From NCBI RefSeq assembly GCF_042651425.1, contig NZ_JBHSCW010000001.1, positions 620,001 to 684,000 of the forward strand: a DNA stretch of 64,000 nucleotides, in the 5' to 3' direction. How positions within the stretch are numbered: position 1 is the first letter of the stretch; each line of letters begins with the position of its first letter. The stretch is from Fodinicurvata halophila. GTDB taxonomy: Bacteria; Pseudomonadota; Alphaproteobacteria; Kiloniellales; DSM-21159. This document shows, in pieces, positions 1 to 8,329 of this stretch. The position numbers and the translations under genes are program-made. Below the pieces are notes generated by a model. It did no database searches, had not been told where the DNA came from, and saw nothing but the letters and a program-made list of their open reading frames with translations.

Positions 1-728
1 GCTCCCAGGCTGACGGCCGCCTGCACGTAGTAGACGATCTGAGCCATGATGCGTGCCCAGTTGATGGAGTTGACCGCGGACAGCTGCAGCCGATCCCGGA
101 ACCCCCCGTCGTTGAACATGGCCTTCACCAGGTCCTGGCAGTCGTCGAAGGTGCCCTCGACGGCGATGTTGTGCACGTTGGGGGCCTCCACCGTGGTCAT
201 CTGGCGGCGCTGCACCTCGGATGTGCGGCCATGCGGGTGCAGGATGAAGATATCCACGCGCTCACGGTCGCGGCAGGCCTCGATGGCGGCCGACCCGGTA
301 TCGCCCGATGTGGCGCCGACGATGGTCAGGCGCTCGCCGCGTGCCTCGAGCACGGCGTCGAACAGGCGCCCGAGCAGCTGCAGGGCCACGTCCTTGAAGG
401 CCAGGGTCGGCCCGTGGAACAGGTCCATCAGCCAGAGATCCGGATCCAGCTGGCGCAAGGGCGTCACGCTGGCATGCTCGAAACCGGCATAGGCCTCCTC
501 GACCAGCTGGCCGAAGTCCTTCTCGATGACCGAGCCGGCCACGAAGGGAGCCATCACCCGGCGGGCCACCTCGGCATAGGGCGCCCCGGATAGCTGGTGC
601 AGGTCGTCCGGGGACAGCTGCGGCCAGCTTTCCGGCAGGTAGAGTCCGCCGTCGCGGGCCAGCCCCGTCAGCAGCACGTCATCGAAACTCAGGACCGGCG
701 CGCGGCCACGGGTTGAGAAATAGCGCAA
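1..728 (-). CDS. thrC: Threonine synthase, N-terminal part (runs off window)
   Basis: Converts O-phospho-L-homoserine to threonine with PLP in the cytoplasm. Only the first 242 residues are present; the rest lies left of base 1. The protein begins (M)RYFSTRG and carries the typical N-terminal domain, the PLP-lysine stretch GPTLAFKD, the GATSGDTGSAA phosphate-binding loop and the NSINWARIMAQ segment near the window edge. There is no in-frame ATG near the N-terminus; TTG at 728 preceded by GAGGA fits the family start. It follows the M32 peptidase gene on the same strand after an 88-bp gap in which I see no clear promoter. Identification by family motifs is secure. Confidence 0.93.
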   Translation of the reverse strand, partial: MRYFSTRGRAPVLSFDDVLLTGLARDGGLYLPESWPQLSPDDLHQLSGAPYAEVARRVMAPFVAGSVIEKDFGQLVEEAYAGFEHASVTPLRQLDPDLWLMDLFHGPTLAFKDVALQLLGRLFDAVLEARGERLTIVGATSGDTGSAAIEACRDRERVDIFILHPHGRTSEVQRRQMTTVEAPNVHNIAVEGTFDDCQDLVKAMFNDGGFRDRLQLSAVNSINWARIMAQIVYYVQAAVSLG

Positions 729-816
729 GATGTCCTCTGCCTGTCTGAAGCGTCGGCTACTCTAGTCGCCGCAGGCCGGTGGCCGCAAGCCTGTCACGTG
801 CATGGGGCCGGTAGAG

Positions 817-2310
817 TCAGGTTTCCACGTAGCGCTGACGCAAGTGGGTCTTGAAGACCTCCGCATCGAGCGGCCGCCCTGTCACCCTCTGCACCAGATC
901 GCTGGTGTCCATGAAGGACCCCCAGGCATGCACGTTCTGCCTCAGCCAGCCCATCAGCGGGGAGAAGTCCCCCTGGGCCAGGTGCGTTTCCACCTGCGGA
1001 TTCTCCCGACGCGCGGCATCGAACAGCTGGGCGGCAATCATGGCCCCCAGCGTATAGGTCGGGAAATAACCCCATTCGCCTGCATACCAGTGGATGTCCT
1101 GCAGGCAGCCCAGGCGATCCTCGGGCGGCTCGATACCGAGCAGGTCCTTCATCCCGGCGTTCCAGGCCGCCGGCAGCTCGCCCAACTCCATGTCGCCCTC
1201 GATCAGGGCCTTCTCCAGGCGATAGCGCAGGATCACATGGGCCGGATAGGTCACCTCGTCGGCGTCCACACGGATGAAGCCCGGTTCCACATGGCGATAG
1301 ATCCGGGCCAGGTTCTCGGACTGCCAGACCTCGGCCGGTCCGCCGAATGTCTCGGCCAGCAAGGGCGCCAGGTAGCTGAGGAAGGCATCGCCGCGACAGG
1401 CCTGCATCTCCACCATCAGGCTCTGGCTCTCGTGCAGCGCCATGCCGCGCGCCTGGCCCACGGGCTGGTGGCGCCAGTCGACCGGAAGCCCGCGCTCGTA
1501 GAGCGCATGGCCAGTCTCGTGCAGGATGCCCATGAGGGACGAGACGAAATCGGTCTCGTCATAGCGTGTGGTCAGGCGCAGGTCGTCGGGAACGCCGCCG
1601 CAGAAGGGATGCAGCGATTGGTCCAGCCGCCCGTGATTGAAGTCGAAGCCCAGCGTCTTCATCAGGCGGCGTCCCAGGGCCTCCTGCCGATCCACGGGAA
1701 ACGGCCCTTGCGGCTGGTGCGGCGCGGGCTCACGCGCCTGCCGCTCCAGCACCTGGGGCAGCACGTCGGGCAGGAAGCCCGCCAGGTCATCGAAGATCCC
1801 GTCGATCTGCGCCGAGCTGCCGCCCGGCTCGTACTGGTCCAGCAGGGAATCGTACAGGCTGCACCCCAGGGCGTCGGCCTTGGCGCGCGCCTTGTCCCGG
1901 GTCAGGTCCAGGACCTCCTGCAGGGCCGGCTGAACCTGCGCGTAGTTCGAGGCCGGCCGGGCCTCGCGCCAGATCATCTCGCAGCGCTGGGACGCGCGCG
2001 AAAGCGCATCGACCAGGTCCGCCGGCACCGCCGTCGCATGGCGCCAGAGCCGCTGCATCTCGCGCAGGTTCGAGACCTGCCAGGCATCCAGCTGCTCGCC
2101 GTCCTCGGCCGCCTGCGCCAACAGATCGCCGGTCTCCGGCGCGGTCAGCAGCTCGTGCTGCATGACTTCCAGTTCCGCGGACTGTTCCGAGCGCACCTCG
2201 GCACCACCCGAGGGCATGTTCGTGGCCGTGTCCCAGTGCAGGACGGCCAGTGCGTCCTCCAGACAGCCGTGGCGCTTGAAACGCTGTTGCAGTTGCTGAT
2301 ATGCGGACAC
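817..2310 (-). CDS. M32 family metallocarboxypeptidase (carboxypeptidase Taq type)
   Basis: A cytoplasmic zinc carboxypeptidase that removes C-terminal residues from peptides. The zinc signature HETGHALYE lies at about residues 264-272, and the following helical half (HESQSLMVE) matches M32 enzymes. About 497 residues is the usual family length (roughly 490-510). I chose GTG at 2310 because AAGGA sits six bases upstream; the frame stays open to another GTG at 2343 with no ribosome site. It lies between thrC downstream and a convergently placed small membrane protein gene; no functional link is evident. Confidence 0.9.
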   Translation of the reverse strand: MSAYQQLQQRFKRHGCLEDALAVLHWDTATNMPSGGAEVRSEQSAELEVMQHELLTAPETGDLLAQAAEDGEQLDAWQVSNLREMQRLWRHATAVPADLVDALSRASQRCEMIWREARPASNYAQVQPALQEVLDLTRDKARAKADALGCSLYDSLLDQYEPGGSSAQIDGIFDDLAGFLPDVLPQVLERQAREPAPHQPQGPFPVDRQEALGRRLMKTLGFDFNHGRLDQSLHPFCGGVPDDLRLTTRYDETDFVSSLMGILHETGHALYERGLPVDWRHQPVGQARGMALHESQSLMVEMQACRGDAFLSYLAPLLAETFGGPAEVWQSENLARIYRHVEPGFIRVDADEVTYPAHVILRYRLEKALIEGDMELGELPAAWNAGMKDLLGIEPPEDRLGCLQDIHWYAGEWGYFPTYTLGAMIAAQLFDAARRENPQVETHLAQGDFSPLMGWLRQNVHAWGSFMDTSDLVQRVTGRPLDAEVFKTHLRQRYVET

Positions 2311-2351
2311 TCTGTATCCTTTCCTTTGCGTCCTTGCTTTCACACAAGTAA

Positions 2352-2885
2352 ATGGAGTTTCAGCTGTTTAACACCAAGCCCTCCGCCCGGGGCGCCGCTC
2401 AGCCGGACAGCCTCGATTTCAACTTCGACCGGCTCAAGGTCGTCTCTCACCTGGTGATCCTGGCGGCCCTGGTCTTCTTCGGCATCGCCGCCATCGTCGG
2501 CCCCTCCGGCGGCAGCGAGGAGGGCGAGATCAGCTGGCTGGTCTCGGTCATCCTGATTTCCATGCCGGGCTACCTGGTCGTCCGGCTGCTGCTGGAGCAG
2601 CGCCTGGAGAGACCGATTCTCAGGCTGACCCAGGAGGGCTTCTTCGATCGCCGGCAGGACCGGGACTGGGTGTCCTGGCCCGAGGTCGAGGAGGCCAGTC
2701 CCAAGCGCCAGCTTCTCATGCGCGGCGTCAAGATCGTGCTCAGCGACGGCAGCAGGGCCGACGTGGACATGACCTTCCTGCAGGGCACGCCGCGGCAGGT
2801 GATCGAGTTCATCCAGCAGGCCGCCCGGAAGGCCGAGGCCCGGAACCGGGAGGACGCGGACGAAGATGAAACAGCAGATAGATGA
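2352..2885 (+). CDS. Two-TM membrane protein of unknown function (STM3941/PH-like)
   Basis: A 177-residue protein with two hydrophobic segments (about residues 32-50 and 62-80) followed by a soluble domain with alternating strands (RPILRLTQEGFF, DWVSWPEVEEA, RGVKIVLSDGS). This layout resembles bacterial PH-like membrane proteins of the STM3941 type, an inference from pattern only. It is transcribed away from the M32 gene, and its last 77 bases overlap the 3' end of the SURF1 gene on the other strand. Codon use is like the neighbours. The charged, E/D-rich C-terminus is the part encoded in the overlap. Function unknown. Confidence 0.7.
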   Translation: MEFQLFNTKPSARGAAQPDSLDFNFDRLKVVSHLVILAALVFFGIAAIVGPSGGSEEGEISWLVSVILISMPGYLVVRLLLEQRLERPILRLTQEGFFDRRQDRDWVSWPEVEEASPKRQLLMRGVKIVLSDGSRADVDMTFLQGTPRQVIEFIQQAARKAEARNREDADEDETADR

Positions 2886-3600
2886 TCGCCAGTGCGCCCG
2901 CCAGAGTGAACCAGGTGATGGCATAGCTCAGGTGATCGTTCTTCAGGTCGACCCTGGGTGCCTGGGCGACGGGCAGGCCTGAGGCTTCGCCGGACGCCCC
3001 TCCTGCCGGCAGCAGGGTGACATAGGCCTCTGTCACGGGCTGTTCCATGCCTGCCGCTTCGGCCATTGCCGGCAGGTCAGGCCAGAGCCATTCGTTGGCC
3101 TCGGGCCGGTTCTGGGGGCGCAGGAGCTCCCCCAGCCAGTCGGGACCGTCCCACCCCCCAAGGCGCAGGACCGCGGTGATCTCCCGGTCCCCCTCGGGCC
3201 GACGGGCGTCCGCGGCATTGGCCTCCGGCTCGGTCCCCGGCATCCAGCCGCGATCCACCAGGATCTCACGGCCGTCCTCCAGACGCATCGGGGTCAGGAT
3301 GTGATAGCCGCTGCGCGACTCGTATGTCCGTGCCAGCCAGTAGATCTCGCCCTCATGGCGATAGTCACCCTCCAGCGTGACCGAGCGGTATTCGTTCTCC
3401 CCTGGTGACTCCAGCGCCGCGTCCAGCGCCATGGGCGCGGCTTCGCGGCGGGCTTCGAGGTCGGCGATCAGGCCCTCTTTCCACTCCAGACGGTCCAGCT
3501 GCCAGACCCCGAGGGACAACAGGGCAACCAGCAGCGGAAGCGTCAGCAGGGTGGGCCAGAGCCGCGGACGGAAAGAGAAGCGCGAGAACAGGGAAGCCAC
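2809..3600 (-). CDS. SURF1 family cytochrome oxidase assembly protein
   Basis: SURF1 proteins help insert heme a into subunit I of cytochrome c oxidase in the inner membrane. The 263-residue product has the two terminal membrane segments of the family: an N-terminal one (LWPTLLTLPLLVALLSLG) followed by GVWQLDRLEWKE, and a C-terminal one after DHLSYAITWFTLA. The central VDRGWMPG motif is also present. GTG at 3600 is six bases past the DUF983 stop, as expected for the last gene of the cox operon. Its 3' end overlaps the convergent small membrane protein gene by 77 bp. Confidence 0.92.
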   Translation of the reverse strand: MASLFSRFSFRPRLWPTLLTLPLLVALLSLGVWQLDRLEWKEGLIADLEARREAAPMALDAALESPGENEYRSVTLEGDYRHEGEIYWLARTYESRSGYHILTPMRLEDGREILVDRGWMPGTEPEANAADARRPEGDREITAVLRLGGWDGPDWLGELLRPQNRPEANEWLWPDLPAMAEAAGMEQPVTEAYVTLLPAGGASGEASGLPVAQAPRVDLKNDHLSYAITWFTLAGALAIIYLLFHLRPRPPGSGPRPSGRPAG

Positions 3601-3605
3601 AGGTG

Positions 3606-3977
3606 TCAGTCGTACCTCTCGGTGCCGGAATCGCTTGCCTTGTGAGCATACTGCAGGGCGATCATGGTCGCCTTGAAGGGCCGCAGCAGCAAGACGGCCA
3701 CCAGGGTGATCACCACGGGCCAGACGAGGGCGTGAACCCACAGGGGCGGTGTCGTCGAGACCTCGAGCAAGAGCGCGGCAGGGACCAGCAGGGCCCCCAG
3801 AATCAGGATCAGGAATACGGCCGGGCCGTCGCCGCTGTCGGCTTTGCTCAGGTCCAGCTTGCAGGAGGAACAGCGTTCGGCAACCGCCAGGAAGCCATGG
3901 AACAGGCGCCCCCGGCCACAGCGCGGACAGCGGCACGAGAGGCCGGCGCCGAGCGGAGAGACAGCCTTGTGATACAT
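3606..3977 (-). CDS. DUF983 family membrane protein
   Basis: A 123-residue protein with an N-terminal zinc-ribbon-like pair (CRCPRCGRG and CSSCKLD) and two membrane segments (about residues 53-70 and 82-98). DUF983 proteins accompany cox operons in alphaproteobacteria, usually between subunit III and SURF1, as here. The role is not established; oxidase or copper assembly is inferred from context. ATG at 3977 gives the family length, although the frame is open further upstream inside coxC sequence. Confidence 0.88.
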   Translation of the reverse strand: MYHKAVSPLGAGLSCRCPRCGRGRLFHGFLAVAERCSSCKLDLSKADSGDGPAVFLILILGALLVPAALLLEVSTTPPLWVHALVWPVVITLVAVLLLRPFKATMIALQYAHKASDSGTERYD

Positions 3978-4038
3978 CTTCCAACTCCAGACCCGCCTGC
4001 CGGGCACGGCCGCCGGCAGGCGAGCGATTTCATCTCCC

Positions 4039-4872
4039 TCAGTGGGTCGGGCCGGCGCCCCACCAGTAGATGCTGACGAACAGGAACAGCCAGACCACGT
4101 CCACGAAGTGCCAGTACCAGGCCGCGGCCTCGAAGCCGAAGTGATGATCCGGCTTGAAGTGACCGCGATAGGCACGCAGCCAGCAGACCGCCAGGAACAG
4201 CGTGCCGATGATGACGTGGAAACCGTGAAAGCCGGTCGCCATGAAGAAGGTCGAGGAATAGATGCCGTCACTGAAACCGAAGGCGGCATGGCTGTACTCA
4301 TAGGCCTGCAGCGAGGTGAAGAGCAGACCCAGGATCACCGTCAGTCCCAGGCCCTGCAGCAGGCCCTTGCGGTCGCCTTCGCGCAGCGCGTGGTGCGCCC
4401 AGGTGACGGTACAGCCCGACAGCAGCAGGATAAGGGTGTTCAGGAATGGCAGGTCCCAGGGATTGAAGGTGATCACGCCTTCCGGCGGCCAGACGCCTCC
4501 CGTATGCTGCACGCGCGCCTGCTGGGCCGCTTCGCCGGCGAACAGGCTGGCGTCGAAATAGGCCCAGAAGAAGGCCGCGAAGAACATCACCTCGGAGGCG
4601 ATGAACAGCAGCATGCCGTAGCGCAGCCCGATCTGGACGATGGGCGTGTGATGGCCTTCGACAACGGCCTCGCGGATCACCTGGGCCCACCAGCCGATCA
4701 TGGTGGCCAGCACCATCAGCAGGCCCAGCACCATCAGCCAGGCGCCATTGCCATGCATGAAGAACACCGTCCCCAGGGCCAGCACACCGGCGGCCGTCGC
4801 GCCGATCAGCGGCCAGGGACTCGGATCGACGAGATGATAAGGATGATTGGGTTTGCCGTGTGCTTCGCTCAT
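4039..4872 (-). CDS. coxC: Cytochrome c oxidase subunit III
   Basis: The third core subunit of the aa3-type oxidase, a seven-helix inner-membrane protein that stabilises subunit I and the proton uptake path. The 277-residue sequence starts (M)SEAHGKPNHPYHLVDPSPWP and contains the conserved segments FFAAFFWAYF, WPPEGV, LSGCTVTWAHHAL, FHGFHVIIGT and WYWHFVDVVWLFLF. It lies 59 bp downstream of ctaG in the cox operon. GAAGGAAT lies directly before the ATG. Confidence 0.97.
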   Translation of the reverse strand: MSEAHGKPNHPYHLVDPSPWPLIGATAAGVLALGTVFFMHGNGAWLMVLGLLMVLATMIGWWAQVIREAVVEGHHTPIVQIGLRYGMLLFIASEVMFFAAFFWAYFDASLFAGEAAQQARVQHTGGVWPPEGVITFNPWDLPFLNTLILLLSGCTVTWAHHALREGDRKGLLQGLGLTVILGLLFTSLQAYEYSHAAFGFSDGIYSSTFFMATGFHGFHVIIGTLFLAVCWLRAYRGHFKPDHHFGFEAAAWYWHFVDVVWLFLFVSIYWWGAGPTH

Positions 4873-4931
4873 ATTCCTTCGTTCCCCCAGTCGGCACCGC
4901 CCTGCGCAGGAAGCAGCGCGCTGTTGCTCAT

Positions 4932-5561
4932 TCAGTTCACTCTGGCCATCCGGCCCAGGTTGGCGGACCCGTCATCGCGACTGATGTCCATTTCCTCCTC
5001 CGGATCCTCGATCTCGTCAAGGCTGCGGAAAAAGGTATAGGACAGCGTGATGGTCTTCACGGTGTCCAGGTTGGGATCCTCCTCGATCGCCGGATCGACG
5101 AAAAAGCTGACCCCCATCTCCATGTCCTGGCCCGGCTGCAGCGTCTGCTCGTTGAAGCAGAAGCACTGGACCTTGTTGAAGTACTGTCCCGCCTTGGCCG
5201 GCGTCACGTTGAAGGTCGCCACCCCGGTAGCCGGCAGGTTCGACTCGTTGGTCGCTTTGTAGAAGGCTAGGCGATTCTCCCCGACCCGCACAGTCATCTC
5301 GCGCTCTTCCGCGGCGAAGCTCCAGGGCAGGTCGCCGTTCACGTCGGCATTGAAGCGCACCTTCACCAACCGCTCCGAAACCTCGGAAGCTGTTCCCTCG
5401 GCGCGCTGGGTGGTGCCGCCAAAGCCGGTGACCTGACAGAACAGCTCATAGAGCGGAACGGCCGCAAAGGACAGGCCGACCATGCCGAAGACGATCCCCG
5501 AGAGCAGCAGGGCGACCTTGCCGTTCTTGGAGGAGCCGTTCCTGTTGGACGTGGCAGCCAT
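4932..5561 (-). CDS. ctaG: Cytochrome c oxidase assembly protein CtaG/Cox11
   Basis: A periplasm-facing copper chaperone that builds the CuB centre of subunit I. The 209-residue protein has one N-terminal membrane helix (VALLLSGIVFGMVGLSFAAVP) followed by YELFCQVTGFGG, and the copper-binding motif CFCFNEQTLQPG. Both are Cox11 hallmarks. It starts one base after the stop of the tiny upstream gene, indicating translational coupling. Upstream in-frame codons would run through that gene, so ATG at 5561 is preferred. Confidence 0.96.
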   Translation of the reverse strand: MAATSNRNGSSKNGKVALLLSGIVFGMVGLSFAAVPLYELFCQVTGFGGTTQRAEGTASEVSERLVKVRFNADVNGDLPWSFAAEEREMTVRVGENRLAFYKATNESNLPATGVATFNVTPAKAGQYFNKVQCFCFNEQTLQPGQDMEMGVSFFVDPAIEEDPNLDTVKTITLSYTFFRSLDEIEDPEEEMDISRDDGSANLGRMARVN

Positions 5562-5562
5562 C

Positions 5563-5706
5563 TCAGCCCCCCATCCGCACGAGAGCGACGAAGTAGACCA
5601 CCACGATGAAGGCCAGCAGGGCGGCAAGAACAGCCAGGTTCTTGCCGCGTTTGGCCTTGTGCATCTCCGAATCGCCGGGGCGCTTGTTCCGCTTGCCTGC
5701 CGTCAT
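5563..5706 (-). CDS. Small cox-operon membrane protein (CoxF-like, 47 aa)
   Basis: A 47-residue frame between ctaB and ctaG: a basic, polar N-terminus (MTAGKRNKRPGDSEMHKAKR) and one C-terminal membrane helix (NLAVLAALLAFIVVVYFVAL) ending VRMGG. Alphaproteobacterial cox operons usually carry a short single-helix gene here (called CoxF or a hypothetical protein), so position and architecture support a real gene. The stop at 5563 and the ctaG ATG at 5561 are one base apart. The start lies ten bases after the ctaB stop. Its role in oxidase assembly is unproven. Confidence 0.75.
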   Translation of the reverse strand: MTAGKRNKRPGDSEMHKAKRGKNLAVLAALLAFIVVVYFVALVRMGG

Positions 5707-5716
5707 GCCGCCCCCT

Positions 5717-6637
5717 TCACGCCAGCGGTGCCGCGCCCAGCAGGCCCGGTGCCCGGTCCAGGATCAGCAGCGCGAACAGCAGGAAGAGATAGAGGATGGA
5801 AAACGCGAACATCTGCTTGGCCGCACGATGCGTTTCATCATGCAGGACCCTGACGGCGCAGAGCACGAACAGGCCACCCAGGGCCAGCGCCGCTGCGCCG
5901 TAGACCCATCCCGCTGTGCCCAGGATCGTGGGCAGGAGAGCCACCGGCAACAGAACCAGGGTGTAGAGCAGTATCTGCCGGCGGGTGGAGTCGGCGCCGG
6001 CAACCACCGGCATCATCGGGACCCCCGCTCGCGCATAGTCGTCGGAACGATAGAGGGCCAGTGCCCAGAAATGCGGCGGGGTCCAGAGGAAGATCAGCAG
6101 GAAGAGCACCAGCGATTCCAACGACACGCCACCGGTAACGGCGGCCCAGCCGATCATCGGCGGGAAGGCGCCGGCAGCGCCGCCGATCACGATGTTCTGC
6201 GGCGTGCGGCGCTTGAGCCAGACGGTATAGACGAAGACATAGAAGGCATTGGCCAAAGCCAGCAGTGCGGCCGCGGTCCAGTTCACGGCCAGGCCCATCA
6301 GCATCACCGAGAACAGCGAGAGCACCACGCCGAAGGCCAGGGCATCTGCCGGAGCAACCCGCCCCTGGACAATCGGACGCCCGCGAGTGCGCTCCATCAC
6401 GGCATCGATGTCACGGTCGTACCACATGTTGATGGCCCCGGCCGCGCCCGCGCCGACGGCAATGCAGAGCACCGCCACACCGATCAGCAACGGGTGCAGC
6501 GTGCCAGGCGCCACCAGCAGTCCGGCCAGGCCGGAGAAGACCACCAGGGACATGACGCGCGGCTTGAGCAGGGCAATATAGTCCCGCACATCACCTTTCG
6601 CGGCTGTCTCCCGGGCCAGACCGACGGATGCATCCAT
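5717..6637 (-). CDS. ctaB: Protoheme IX farnesyltransferase (heme O synthase)
   Basis: Transfers a farnesyl group to heme b to make heme O, the precursor of the heme A used by the oxidase; inner membrane, about nine helices. The first Asp-rich prenyl-diphosphate motif (NMWYDRDIDAVMERT) and the second loop (LYRSDDYARAGVPMMP) are both visible, along with the N-terminal ALLKPRVMSLVVFSG. About 306 residues is typical. ATG at 6637 is used; an in-frame TTG at 6640 has slightly better spacing to AAAGGA and is a possible alternative. A strong hairpin lies upstream, between coxA and this gene. Confidence 0.96.
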   Translation of the reverse strand: MDASVGLARETAAKGDVRDYIALLKPRVMSLVVFSGLAGLLVAPGTLHPLLIGVAVLCIAVGAGAAGAINMWYDRDIDAVMERTRGRPIVQGRVAPADALAFGVVLSLFSVMLMGLAVNWTAAALLALANAFYVFVYTVWLKRRTPQNIVIGGAAGAFPPMIGWAAVTGGVSLESLVLFLLIFLWTPPHFWALALYRSDDYARAGVPMMPVVAGADSTRRQILLYTLVLLPVALLPTILGTAGWVYGAAALALGGLFVLCAVRVLHDETHRAAKQMFAFSILYLFLLFALLILDRAPGLLGAAPLA

Positions 6638-6662
6638 CAAGAAACGCTGTCCTTTCGCTATC

Positions 6663-6687
6663 GGGCCGCCCCGCCAGGGGGCGGCCC
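6663..6687 (-). promoter_or_regulatory. Intercistronic hairpin between coxA and ctaB
   Basis: Perfect 10-bp inverted repeat GGGCCGCCCC / GGGGCGGCCC with a 5-base loop, starting nine bases after the coxA stop. On the coding strand no T-tract follows, so it is not a textbook terminator. More likely it is an attenuator or a 3' stabiliser that lowers expression of the assembly genes relative to coxBA. Confidence 0.6.
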
Positions 6688-6695
6688 TGTTTACC

Positions 6696-8306
6696 CTACT
6701 TGATCCGAGGCAGTTCCTCGAAGGTATGGAACGGCGGCGGCGAACTCACGCTCCACTCCAGGGTCGTGGCGCCCTCGCCCCAGTAGTTCTCTCCGACCCT
6801 GCGGCCGGCGGCCAGCACCCAGATCAGCATGCCGACGAAGAACAGCGTCGATGCGAAGGAGATGTAGGCCCCGATGGAGGAGACGAAGTTCCAGCCTGCA
6901 TAGGCGTCGGGATAGTCTATGTAGCGGCGCGGCATGCCCTGCAGGCCCAGGAAGTGCTGCGGGAAGAACACCAGGTTGACGCCGATGAAGGTCGTCCAGA
7001 AGTGCAGCTTCCCGGCCCACTCCGGATAGGTGCGGCCGCTCATCTTGCCCAGCCAGTAGTACATGCCGGCAAAGATGCCGAAGACAGCTCCCAGGCTCAG
7101 CACATAGTGGAAGTGGGCCACCACGTAGTAGGTGTCGTGCAGCACCGTGTCGATGCCGGCATTGGCCAGCACCACGCCGGTCACGCCACCGATGGTGAAC
7201 AGGAAGATGAAGCCCAGGGCCCAGAGCATGGGCGTCTTGAACTCGATGGACCCGCCCCACATGGTGGCGATCCAGCTGAAGATCTTCACGCCCGTCGGCA
7301 CCGCGATGATCAGCGTGGCCATGGTGAAGTAGGCCTTGGTATCCACGTCCAGGCCCACCGTGAACATGTGGTGCGCCCAGACCACGAAGCCGACCACGCC
7401 GATGGCGACCATGGCATAGGCCATGCCGAGATAGCCGAAGACCGGCTTCTTGGAGAAGGTCGAGACCACGTGGCTGACGATGCCGAAGGCCGGCAGGATC
7501 ATGATGTAGACCTCGGGGTGCCCGAAGAACCAGAAGAGGTGCTGGAACAGGATCGGGTCACCGCCGCCGGCCGGGTCGAAGAAGCTGGTGCCGAAGTTGC
7601 GGTCGGTCAGTAGCATGGTGATGGCGCCGCCGAGCACCGGCACGGCCAGCAGCAGCAGGAAGGCCGTCACCAGCATGGCCCAGACGAACAGCGGCATCTT
7701 GTGCAGCGTCATGCCCGGCGCTCGCATGTTGAAGATCGTGGTGATGAAGTTGATCGCGCCCAGGATCGAGGACGCACCGGCCAGGTGGAGTGCGAAAATC
7801 CCCATGTCCACCGACATGCCGGGATGGCCCAGCGCCGATGACAGTGGCGGATAGAGGGTCCAGCCGGTCCCGGCACCGCTGCCCACGAAGGCGGACCCCA
7901 GCAACAGCAGGAAGGCCGGTACCAGCAGCCAGAAGGAGATGTTGTTCATGCGCGGGAAGGCCATGTCCGGCGCCCCGATCATCAGCGGCACGAACCAGTT
8001 GCCGAAGCCGCCGATCAGTGCCGGCATGACCACGAAGAACACCATGATCAGGCCGTGCGCCGTGATGAGCACGTTCCACATCTGACCGTCGGGCTCGCCC
8101 CCGCTGGTCAGGAACTGCACGCCGGGATCCTGCAGCTCCATGCGCATGAAGAGCGAGAACAGCCCGCCAATCAGCCCCGCGATGATCGCGAACAGCAGAT
8201 AGAGCGTCCCGATGTCCTTGTGGTTCGTTGAGAAGAACCAGCGGGTTATGAACCCCGGCTTGTGATCGTGATGATCGTGCGAATCGTGTGTTTCGGCTTC
8301 AGCCAT
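6696..8306 (-). CDS. coxA: Cytochrome c oxidase subunit I (aa3 type, A1 family)
   Basis: The catalytic subunit: binds heme a and the heme a3-CuB centre and pumps protons. Twelve-helix inner-membrane protein of about 536 residues. Visible are WFFSTNHKDIGTLY at the N-terminus, the low-spin heme His in TAHGLIMVFF, the CuB/cross-link motif WFFGHPEVYIMILPAFG (the Glu of GHPEVY marks the A1 family), VWAHHMFTVG, and the final HDTYYVVAHFHYVL with heme ligands. I prefer ATG at 8306, nine bases from AGGGA; another ATG at 8315 sits directly against that site. It follows coxB by 23 bp. Confidence 0.97.
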   Translation of the reverse strand: MAEAETHDSHDHHDHKPGFITRWFFSTNHKDIGTLYLLFAIIAGLIGGLFSLFMRMELQDPGVQFLTSGGEPDGQMWNVLITAHGLIMVFFVVMPALIGGFGNWFVPLMIGAPDMAFPRMNNISFWLLVPAFLLLLGSAFVGSGAGTGWTLYPPLSSALGHPGMSVDMGIFALHLAGASSILGAINFITTIFNMRAPGMTLHKMPLFVWAMLVTAFLLLLAVPVLGGAITMLLTDRNFGTSFFDPAGGGDPILFQHLFWFFGHPEVYIMILPAFGIVSHVVSTFSKKPVFGYLGMAYAMVAIGVVGFVVWAHHMFTVGLDVDTKAYFTMATLIIAVPTGVKIFSWIATMWGGSIEFKTPMLWALGFIFLFTIGGVTGVVLANAGIDTVLHDTYYVVAHFHYVLSLGAVFGIFAGMYYWLGKMSGRTYPEWAGKLHFWTTFIGVNLVFFPQHFLGLQGMPRRYIDYPDAYAGWNFVSSIGAYISFASTLFFVGMLIWVLAAGRRVGENYWGEGATTLEWSVSSPPPFHTFEELPRIK

Positions 8307-8329
8307 CTCATTCATTCCCTGCTATCGGA

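Noticed and set aside
802..2457. 551-codon open frame on the plus strand opposite the M32 peptidase
   Set aside because: It is antisense to a gene with clear family motifs; such long frames are expected in high-GC DNA and the translation has no recognisable domain.
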